Assembly: GCA_937902315.1 (NCBI GenBank)
Contig: CALGUG010000040.1
Coordinates: 1 to 12,066 of the forward strand
Direction: 5' to 3'
DNA length: 12,066 nucleotides
Origin: an uncultured Chloroflexales bacterium
GTDB lineage: Bacteria; Chloroflexota; Chloroflexia; Chloroflexales; Chloroflexaceae
The notes under the pieces were generated by a model that was given only the letters and a program-made list of their open reading frames with translations, made no database searches and was not told where the DNA came from. This document shows positions 1 through 5,326 of this stretch, piece after piece. The stretch's first letter is position 1. Every line of letters starts with the position of its first letter. The position numbers and the translations under genes were made by a program.

Positions 1-237
1 GCATGCAAGGCGGCTGGCCTTGCTATGCCCAAAAACCGAATGCTTTGCGTACAGATAGCCGCTTGGAGCAGCAAGAATGAAAAAACACACGCAGTCTGAA
101 ATCGTGAAGAGGAATTCGAGCCGTTTTGCAGGCAAAAAGAGTGGGTTTTCGCTTATGTTAAGCGCTACCCTCCTGCAGAGCAGATAGGCAACGAAAGCGT
201 TGTGAGCATAATGGCTGCTAGCCTCCCTCATCCCAAA

Positions 238-418
238 GCTGTACATTACCCACAAATCGACATACGGTCAGCGTTATCTGCCCTCACCCCCGGCCCCCTC
301 TCCCGCACTGCGGGCGAGGGGGTGAATGCACCCTGTTCTGTGCTCTCAAGGATACTCCCGCGATGCTATGCGAACGATCGCCTTTTGCTGCCGACACGAC
401 TTTTGGCTAATGCATAGC
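238..418 (+). repeat. Dispersed intergenic repeat, copy 1
   Basis: About 180 bp here reappear in the same orientation at 2194-2372 with scattered mismatches and small length differences. Both copies run from GCTGTACATTA through a GC-rich core (GCCCTCACCCCCGGCCCC and a CCCGC-ACT-GCGGG stem) to a shared tail with CGAACGATCGCCTTTTGCTG and AATGCATAGC. I see no coding capacity or transposase. The CCCTCACCCCCGGCC core is a common intergenic repeat type in Chloroflexota. It is probably a non-autonomous or REP-like family; its origin is not determined here. Confidence 0.85.
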
Positions 419-496
419 ATCCCAAAGGGCGTATGTTCTCTCATACCAAATCCGTTTACATACTTGCGCTTTTGTAACGCAAAAAACGGGAAAGAG

Positions 497-536
497 TTGT
501 GTGACATTTCGCGCTGACGCGCGAAATGTCACACAA
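497..536. repeat. Perfect 18-bp hairpin with 4-nt loop
   Basis: Arms 497-514 (TTGTGTGACATTTCGCGC) and 519-536 are exact reverse complements around the loop TGAC. No T-run follows immediately on either strand and no gene ends nearby, so it is not a usual terminator. It could be a palindromic mobile-element remnant, a binding site for a dimeric protein, or the stem of a small RNA. Confidence 0.9.
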
Positions 537-706
537 CAAAAATAGTTAAGTTCCACTCTGCCGAAGGCCAAGAGGGAAAGTGATCTACCGAATTTGCTAT
601 CACTCATTCGCGATCTTCCAGATTGGCATCCTTACCAAGAATTTCGTGTGAGAGGGCCGCCCGCCGAAACGAAGCAGGCCAAGTCGAACACACCAATAGA
701 CCCAAT

Positions 707-730
707 TAGAACAGTAACTAGAACAGTAAC
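707..730 (+). repeat. 12-nt tandem duplication
   Basis: TAGAACAGTAAC occurs twice head to tail (707-718 and 719-730), followed by a third TAG. With only two units it may be simple replication slippage. No function is indicated. Confidence 0.8.
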
Positions 731-914
731 TAGCACACTAGCCTAGTAAACTGGATCGTATGTGCGCTTTTGCCTTGGACATTTATCGATAGTAGCGATG
801 CAGGTTTTATCTCACTCTAAAGCCAAATAGAACGTTTTCATCTCTGTGCTAAAGCGCCTAATACGAACTAGGCTTCTCTTCTTTCCAATGCCTAGAAAAA
901 CAGAAAATCTGTTC

Positions 915-943
915 TTGACGAAATCGCTAAGTTCTGATATACT
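915..943 (+). promoter_or_regulatory. Strong sigma70-type promoter
   Basis: The -35 box TTGACG (915-920) and the -10 box TATACT (938-943) are separated by exactly 17 nt, and a TGA directly before the -10 gives an extended -10 (TGn). Transcription should start near 950. This is the best-matched promoter in the window. It points into a 470-nt stretch without a convincing gene, towards the protein starting at 1420. Confidence 0.75.
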
Positions 944-949
944 CCCGAT

Positions 950-1419
950 AAGAACAAATGAGCGGATTTAACAGAACCCCACTAGTAGACACACAGATAA
1001 GAGTTGATACGGTCATCGATGACACAGGGATGCGGTTCTACTTACACCAACTCCTCAACACTCTCTACGGGGTCGTATACAGCCCGTTCCCTTCGCGAAA
1101 AGGTAGTTGCGGGCGCAAGCGTTACAACACAGCGGTCCTGAGACACCGCTCTAGCAGCGAGGCCCACTTGTTGTTGTAACACTCTGGTGAGACACCACCG
1201 GAGGCTTCTCGCTCATTCACTACCGTTGTTCCAAATCGAGAACAACATTCGCCCACAAACGGCAAAGCAAGCGAAGGTCGCCGCCGACACCCGGAGACCC
1301 AAAACGCTTGAAGCGTCTCGCTCATAAGCACAACGCTTCAGGAAGTCCCCCGATCAAACAAGTGGGAGTGTCAGAGAACTGTGCTGCACATTGCTTTCAG
1401 TGCGAAGGAGGAAACAGCG
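950..1419 (+). ncRNA. Candidate structured RNA or long 5' leader
   Basis: Downstream of the strong promoter lie about 470 nt rich in local stems. Examples are AGAACC/GGTTCT (973-978 with 1034-1039), the palindrome GTCATCGATGAC (1013-1024), GCCCG/CGGGC (1082-1086 with 1110-1114), and GTTACAACA/TGTTGTAAC (1121-1129 with 1172-1180) enclosing AGCGGT/ACCGCT (1131-1136 with 1145-1150). A 10-bp stem pairs 1307-1316 with 1333-1342. GAGACACC occurs at 1140 and 1189, and TCTCGCTCAT at 1207 and 1316. No terminator separates it from the gene at 1420, so a regulatory leader and an independent small RNA are both open. I could not match it to RNase P RNA, tmRNA, T-box, TPP or other riboswitch signatures. 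A 73-codon ORF starting at 958 has no recognisable domain or RBS. Confidence 0.4.
1405..1411 (+). promoter_or_regulatory. Ribosome-binding site fixing the start at 1420
   Basis: A full AAGGAGG lies 8 nt before ATG 1420. It decides the start against an in-frame GTG at 1381, which has no such site. Confidence 0.85.
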
Positions 1420-1950
1420 ATGGCTGTAACAGGACGCGATCTTTACCCTCAACGTCGGACGGTTGTAACGCTCCCATCCCATAGTACAAACCGGCTTGCC
1501 TATTGGATCACCACAGGCCTGGCTCTGCTTGTGATCTATGTGCTGCTCAGCAGCATTGTCGGTTGGGGTCAAACAACACTCGACGATATCAGGTATGGAC
1601 GCCCGCGTACATTTCAGCTTAGCGCAGAAGTTGGTCACGAAAACGGAAGCGGCGCACCGACTCAGTTGATTGCGCTGAACCTAAACCGCCAAGTGATGGT
1701 GATCGAAATTCCTGGTGGCGATGCTACTCAAACTCGAACTTTGGTAGGTCCCTATCTCTTCGGTGCTGGCGAGGATCTCACGCCCGTCAAGCTGCGCCTC
1801 GAAGATCTCAACCGCGATAACGCGCCCGATCTGATCGTAAGCGTCAAAGACGAAGAGATGGTCTACATCAACCGTGACAATCAATTCCAACTGATCACAC
1901 CCGAAGAGCGCCTGCAGATTATTGCCAATATGAGCGCCACTCGCCGCTAG
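1420..1950 (+). CDS. Membrane-anchored protein with FG-GAP/VCBS-like motif
   Basis: This is a 176-residue protein of unknown function. A basic N-terminal segment (about 1-27) is followed by one hydrophobic helix (about residues 27-47, with LALLVIYVLL). The rest is a soluble domain, presumably outside the membrane because the orientation resembles a signal anchor. Near residues 132-148 it carries LEDLNRDNAPDLIV, with the alternating Asp/Asn spacing of the calcium-binding loop of FG-GAP/VCBS repeats. A single such unit cannot make a full beta-propeller, so the protein may pair with others or be a reduced version. The gene stands alone between a long leader and a strong terminator, which suggests its own regulation. 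The reading frame and start are secure; the function is not. Confidence 0.85.
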   Translation: MAVTGRDLYPQRRTVVTLPSHSTNRLAYWITTGLALLVIYVLLSSIVGWGQTTLDDIRYGRPRTFQLSAEVGHENGSGAPTQLIALNLNRQVMVIEIPGGDATQTRTLVGPYLFGAGEDLTPVKLRLEDLNRDNAPDLIVSVKDEEMVYINRDNQFQLITPEERLQIIANMSATRR

Positions 1951-1969
1951 ATTTTTCGCACACCCATTA

Positions 1970-2014
1970 CGCAAAACCCCTGGACGAAGCCTCTCGTCCA
2001 AGGGGTTTTTTGCG
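1970..2014 (+). terminator. Rho-independent terminator
   Basis: CCCCTGGACGA (1977-1987) pairs with TCGTCCAAGGGG (1994-2005, one bulged A), extended by AAAA/TTTT and CGC/GCG. A TTTTTT run (2006-2011) follows the GC stem. It lies 20 bp after the stop at 1950 and clearly ends that transcript. The A-run on the other side could make it bidirectional. Confidence 0.93.
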
Positions 2015-2076
2015 CCCTGCTCCACCATCTCTTCGCTAATACGGCGGAGAGTTCCCTAGCTCTCATCCGATCTCAA

Positions 2077-2098
2077 GCGCGTCCGCCTACGGCTATCA
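2077..2098 (+). repeat. Short dispersed repeat GCGTCCGCCTACGGCTATCA, copy A
   Basis: Near-identical copies occur at 2535-2556 (reverse), 9570-9591 (reverse) and 11561-11582 (direct). All four lie in intergenic DNA. Confidence 0.85.
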
Positions 2099-2125
2099 GC
2101 AGGGCTAGCCTGCCCTCATCCCCGG

Positions 2126-2153
2126 CCCTTCTCCCGCAGTGGCGGGAGAAGGG
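2126..2153. repeat. GC-rich hairpin of the CTCCCGC repeat family
   Basis: A perfect 12-bp stem pairs CCCTTCTCCCGC (2126-2137) with 2142-2153 around a 4-nt loop. It belongs with the neighbouring GCCCTCACCCCC-type sequences at 2112, 2161 and 2236, so three related units are clustered here. Confidence 0.85.
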
Positions 2154-2193
2154 AGCGAGTGCCCTCACCCCCGACCCCTCTCCCGCGAAGCAG

Positions 2194-2372
2194 GCTGTAC
2201 ATTAGCCACAAATCTCCATAAGGTCAGCGTTATCTGCCCTCACCCCCGGCCCCCTCTCCCGCACTGCGGGCGAGGGGCTGAATGTTGAGGTTGTAGCTCT
2301 CAAGAATAATCCCGCGATGGTATGCGAACGATCGCCTTTTGCTGCCGACACGACTTTTGGGTAATGCATAGC
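2194..2372 (+). repeat. Dispersed intergenic repeat, copy 2
   Basis: Direct copy of 238-418, about 1.95 kb away. The GC-rich core and the CGAACGATCGCCTTTTGCTG tail are best conserved; the segment around 2283-2305 has diverged most. An open frame crossing the region on the minus strand is treated as an artefact of the repeat. Confidence 0.85.
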
Positions 2373-2682
2373 GAAGCAGGAGAGGGGAGCATACGTACCC
2401 TGTCACCACATGGCCGTACCCTGCGTTTGCCGTACCTTCGCCTCAGGGTACGGCAAGGGCTAGCAACAGGCTGAGCGCGTAGCGTAGCGCTGCTTGCAGC
2501 GCTGGCAAGCAGCCCGAATGAGAGGAAAGGAAGTTGATAGCCGGAGGCGGACGCGCCAAGGACCGAATGGAAGCTAGTGACCTCGCCGCCAGAGCAAGAC
2601 ACGATGCAAGATCTTGCTACTTAACGAAAGAGGATAGGCTAAAGCGCTGTTGCAAATCTTACTGAACACAAATACAAACTAC
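2373..2682. other. Repeat-rich intergenic spacer before dgkA
   Basis: No gene is seen. The spacer holds an 11-bp hairpin (2413-2423 with 2444-2454) in which a second GCCGTACC (2429-2436) can compete for the same right arm. It also holds a 9-bp hairpin (2489-2497 with 2505-2513) and a reverse copy of the GCGTCCGCC repeat (2535-2556). No T-run follows these stems, so I do not call them terminators. Confidence 0.7.
2535..2556 (-). repeat. Short dispersed repeat, copy B (reverse)
   Basis: TGATAGCCGGAGGCGGACGC here is the reverse complement of the unit at 2077-2098, with one change in the middle (CCGGAGG for CCGTAGG). Confidence 0.85.
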
Positions 2683-2711
2683 TATTCCAGCGCTAGGCGG
2701 AGTGGTATAAT
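2683..2711 (+). promoter_or_regulatory. Extended -10 promoter of the dgkA operon
   Basis: A perfect TATAAT (2706-2711) is preceded by TGG, giving an extended -10. The -35 position (2683-2688, TATTCC) is poor, as is usual for extended -10 promoters. The predicted transcription start falls at about 2718-2720, on or next to the ATG at 2720, and there is no Shine-Dalgarno sequence. The first gene is therefore probably read from a leaderless mRNA. Confidence 0.75.
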
Positions 2712-2719
2712 AGCTGGCT

Positions 2720-3211
2720 ATGATGAGCGATAAATTACCCAATCCACCACACAAAGCTCCTTCTGAAGCGCTTCCCAGCGCCAACCCACTTGTGCGCGAA
2801 GTTCAGCGTTTTGCGCGCTCGTATGGCTTTGCTTGGCAGGGCGTTCAGCACCTCTTTCGCAGCCAACCCAACGCCCGCATTCACCTGTGCGCGATGCTGG
2901 CTGTGGTTGTGCTCGGCCTGTTGTTTCAGATCGACCGCTGGGAGTGGCTGATTCTGAGTTTGATCTGTGCCTTGGTTTTGTTTGCTGAAGGCGTTAATAC
3001 CGCGCTTGAGGCTGTGGTCGATCTAGCTTCCCCCGAGTTTCACCCCCAAGCGAAAATCGCCAAAGATGTCGCCGCAGGAGCGGTTCTACTCTGTGCATTC
3101 GCTGCGATTGTGATCGGCTGCCTCATCTTCTTGCCCCGTATCTGGGCGCTTATGTTCGCACTGAACACAATCCAAAGCTCTATTTTTACTCTATGCGCAT
3201 TCTTGTCTTAG
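2720..3211 (+). CDS. dgkA: DgkA-type diacylglycerol/undecaprenol kinase
   Basis: Integral-membrane lipid kinase of the prokaryotic DAGK family (163 aa). Members phosphorylate diacylglycerol or, in many non-proteobacteria, undecaprenol, feeding the carrier lipid used in envelope glycan synthesis. The family signature is clear: AEGVNTALEAVVD at about residues 89-101, with the key Glu90, Asn93 and Glu97, then AKIAKDVAAGAVLL (111-124). Three hydrophobic helices lie near 56-70, 74-89 and 118-139. The protein has a polar N-terminal extension of about 25 residues and an extra C-terminal tail of about 20, which overlaps the next gene. The start is the first of two consecutive ATG codons; the second (2723) is equally possible. 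Choosing undecaprenol over diacylglycerol is inference from the neighbouring glycosyltransferase. Confidence 0.93.
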   Translation: MMSDKLPNPPHKAPSEALPSANPLVREVQRFARSYGFAWQGVQHLFRSQPNARIHLCAMLAVVVLGLLFQIDRWEWLILSLICALVLFAEGVNTALEAVVDLASPEFHPQAKIAKDVAAGAVLLCAFAAIVIGCLIFLPRIWALMFALNTIQSSIFTLCAFLS

Positions 3212-4446
3212 CACCTTACTCACCCTACCCACCTCGCAGTGGAGGCGCTTTACGCATCTATAACCTTGTGCATGGGCTGAGCCTTCGGCATGAGCTGACC
3301 TGTCTGACCTTTGTCGACAACCCAGAACAAGCGGCCGCGCTCGAACCGCTGCGCCAGAGTTGTCGAGTCGTCACCGTTCAGAATGATGTGCGCCGCTCGC
3401 TGCTACAACGCGCTATCACAACCCTTAGTTCGCCCTTACCCGACATGGCGCTGCGCAATGCATCGCCCAGCTATCGAGCGGCGCTCGAGCGCCTGCTGCG
3501 CGAAGAGCAGTTCGAGCTAGTGCTGGCTTCAAGCATCGAGATGGGAGGCTACGGGTTGCTGGCGCGCTCGGCGGCTTCTAAGCCCAAGATCGTGCTCGAT
3601 GAGTTTAACGCCGAATATGTGTTGCAACAGCGCACCGCCCAGACCGATCTAAGGCGTTCGCTGGGCGAATTCAATCCACGCGCGCTCTTAGGAGGCATCT
3701 ATTCCAGCATTCAGTCGCAAAAATTGCGTCGCTACGAACAGCGTTTGCTGCGTGACTACGATCACGTGCTTGCGGTTTCTCATGAAGATCGAGTCGCACT
3801 GGCGAAGATCGCTCCTGAAGCAAAGATCGCGATTGTGCCCAACGGGGTCGACACCGACTACTTCGATCCCAACGGCTTGGCCCGCGCTACGCAAAGCGAT
3901 TCGCCTCAGATCGTCTTCACCGGAACGCTCAACTTCCGGCCCAACATCGACGCCATCACGTGGTTCGTCGAAGCGGTCTGGCCGCGCGTACTGAATCACT
4001 ATCCCAAGGCCCGTCTGGTGATCGTTGGCAAAAGCCCGGCGCCGGTTGTGGCAGCGCTTCATAACAGCGAAACAATCGAGGTTCACGCCGATGTGCCCGA
4101 TGTGCGCCCTTTTATCGCGGCGGCCTCGGTCTATATCGTGCCCATGCGTATGGGCGGTGGCGTACGCCTGAAGTTCCTCGAAGCGCTCGCTATGCAAGCG
4201 CCGATCGTGACCACCAGCATGGGCGCAGAAGGGGTCGAAGGCAGTCGCCCCGAGCAGCATTACTTGGTCGCCGACACAGCCGCCGACTTCGGCCAGCAGA
4301 TCTTACGGATCTTGCAAAACCCGGCCCTCGCAGAGCAACTTGGAAGATCTGGCCGTTCGCTTGCACGTGACCGTTATGATTGGCGCGTAATTGTACCAGC
4401 GCTGGAAGCTGTTGTATCGGGAGATAACAATGACCGAATCTTATAG
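3193..4446 (+). CDS. Family 4 glycosyltransferase (GT-B fold)
   Basis: A 417-residue cytoplasmic or membrane-associated sugar transferase. The N-terminal half starts with MRILVLAPYSPYPPRSGGAL, the glycine-rich acceptor-side loop of GT-B enzymes. The linker has PNGVD (216-220). The donor-binding half has VFTGTLNFRPN (241-251), LVIVGKSP (275-282) and GGGVRLKFLEALAMQAPIV (321-339), which carries the conserved Glu330 of the nucleotide-sugar site. It resembles the GT4 transferases of exopolysaccharide and other envelope glycan loci; donor and acceptor cannot be told. The start overlaps the end of dgkA by 19 bp and has no Shine-Dalgarno sequence, so translation is probably coupled. Its last 17 bp overlap the next gene. 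Confidence 0.93.
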   Translation: MRILVLAPYSPYPPRSGGALRIYNLVHGLSLRHELTCLTFVDNPEQAAALEPLRQSCRVVTVQNDVRRSLLQRAITTLSSPLPDMALRNASPSYRAALERLLREEQFELVLASSIEMGGYGLLARSAASKPKIVLDEFNAEYVLQQRTAQTDLRRSLGEFNPRALLGGIYSSIQSQKLRRYEQRLLRDYDHVLAVSHEDRVALAKIAPEAKIAIVPNGVDTDYFDPNGLARATQSDSPQIVFTGTLNFRPNIDAITWFVEAVWPRVLNHYPKARLVIVGKSPAPVVAALHNSETIEVHADVPDVRPFIAAASVYIVPMRMGGGVRLKFLEALAMQAPIVTTSMGAEGVEGSRPEQHYLVADTAADFGQQILRILQNPALAEQLGRSGRSLARDRYDWRVIVPALEAVVSGDNNDRIL

Positions 4447-5326
4447 TGAACGCCAAATCCGCGCCTCAGAACGCATTCTCGAAGACGAGAGCTTAACCGA
4501 AGACCTCAGCGATGGGCCAGCTCAAGCCCTGATCACGTGGGCCAGCCGAGAGGCCGCTCAGTTAGCAGGCGATGAAAGCCGCTCGGACGAAGAGCTTTCA
4601 AACGCGCTCAAAGCCTTACGCAAAGCGGTTCGTAAGGTCGCCTCATCGGGCGAGGACGATCCCGATGTGTTGATCGCTCAAGCTAAACAAGCGCTGACTG
4701 CCGCCCTTGGAGACACCGCCCAAACCGCGCCCCAAGCCGCTGCTAGCGCTCAACAAGCTGCTCCAGCCGATAGCGTCGCCCAAACTGCCCCGCAAGCTCC
4801 CCCAGAGCCAGCCAAGCACCATGCCAAAGAGGGCAAAGCTGCGGCTACTCCACCCGTCGCTGCCGCACCGGTTGCCCAAGTGAGCAAGCCGCTCGACGCC
4901 AAAACGACCAGCGCCGAAACGCCTGTCTCCGAGCAAGCCACTAGCCAAGCGTCTGTAGCTGAAGCTGCTCCGGCTCAGCAAGCAGCAACAGATCAAACCG
5001 CTAGCCAAGCGCCCGGAGCTGAAGCTGCTCCAGCGCAGCAAGCTGAAGCGGCCCAAGCTCCCAGCCAGAGCACAGCCCAAAGCGCAGGTAAGATCGACCC
5101 CGCATCGCTGCAAGCCCAGAGCGAGGCCGCGCTGGAAGCCCTGCTGAAACGCAGTTCGGCAGCAGAAACAAGAAAAGCTTCATCTTCAGAAGAGGATGCT
5201 TCTTCAACATCCACCTCTAAACATGAAGCTTCGTCTTCTGAACAAAGCACAAACGATCAGCATCGGGGCGCGTTCGGGCGCTACCGACGTTGGCTGCGCA
5301 AAATCTTGAACGACGGGCGCGACTAG
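4430..5326 (+). CDS. Ala/Gln-rich protein with disordered repeats, unknown function
   Basis: The start is ATG 4430, preceded by GGGAGA (4419-4424), giving 298 residues. An upstream in-frame TTG at 4391 lies deep inside the glycosyltransferase gene and is less likely. Residues 1-94 are charged and helical (SERILEDESLTEDLSDG, then KALRKAVRKVAS). Residues 95-220 are low-complexity Ala/Gln/Pro, probably disordered, and include a 20-residue repeat. A short helix (223-245) is followed by a Ser/Glu-rich acidic stretch (248-275) and a basic aromatic end (FGRYRRWLRKIL, 282-293) that could touch membrane or nucleic acid. There is no signal peptide or membrane segment. As third gene of the operon it may be a scaffold for envelope glycan enzymes, but that is a guess. 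Confidence 0.85.
   Translation: MTESYSERQIRASERILEDESLTEDLSDGPAQALITWASREAAQLAGDESRSDEELSNALKALRKAVRKVASSGEDDPDVLIAQAKQALTAALGDTAQTAPQAAASAQQAAPADSVAQTAPQAPPEPAKHHAKEGKAAATPPVAAAPVAQVSKPLDAKTTSAETPVSEQATSQASVAEAAPAQQAATDQTASQAPGAEAAPAQQAEAAQAPSQSTAQSAGKIDPASLQAQSEAALEALLKRSSAAETRKASSSEEDASSTSTSKHEASSSEQSTNDQHRGAFGRYRRWLRKILNDGRD
4941..5043 (+). repeat. 60-bp in-frame direct repeat inside the Ala/Gln-rich gene
   Basis: 4941-4983 and 5001-5043 are near-identical at an offset of exactly 60 bp (CTAGCCAAGCG followed by AGCTGAAGCTGCTCC). They encode two copies of a 20-residue unit with the core AEAAPAQQA. A period divisible by three keeps the frame, so copy number could vary. Confidence 0.85.

Larger units (their letters stand above)
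1..914. other. Gene-poor intergenic region with repeats
   Basis: I see no convincing coding sequence here. The short open frames on both strands lack ribosome-binding sites, recognisable domains and sensible composition, and several run straight through palindromes. The stretch holds an imperfect palindrome at the left edge (1-28, seven-base arms 5-11 and 17-23), a small hairpin at 189-202, a dispersed repeat (238-418), a small stem at 464-482, a perfect 18-bp hairpin (497-536) and a 12-nt tandem duplication (707-730). It ends at the promoter at 915-943. A decayed gene cannot be excluded by eye. Confidence 0.6.

Noticed and set aside
497..536. Hairpin read as a terminator
   Set aside because: No T-run directly after the stem on either strand and no gene ending next to it.
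1137..1144. CTGAGA resembling the TPP riboswitch core
   Set aside because: The other conserved TPP blocks (ACCCTTTGAACCTGAT-like and the final GGGAA) are absent, and the gene downstream is not a thiamine gene.
238..2372. Composite transposon bounded by the two 180-bp repeats
   Set aside because: No transposase, no terminal inverted repeats at the copies and no visible target duplication; the copies look like a dispersed intergenic family.
2300..2602. Minus-strand open frame of 100 codons
   Set aside because: It covers a dispersed repeat and two hairpins; Ser/Arg-rich composition with no family resemblance.
3688..4260. Open reading frame of 190 codons opposite the glycosyltransferase
   Set aside because: The opposite strand encodes a clear GT4 enzyme; this is an antisense shadow rich in Arg/His/Asp.
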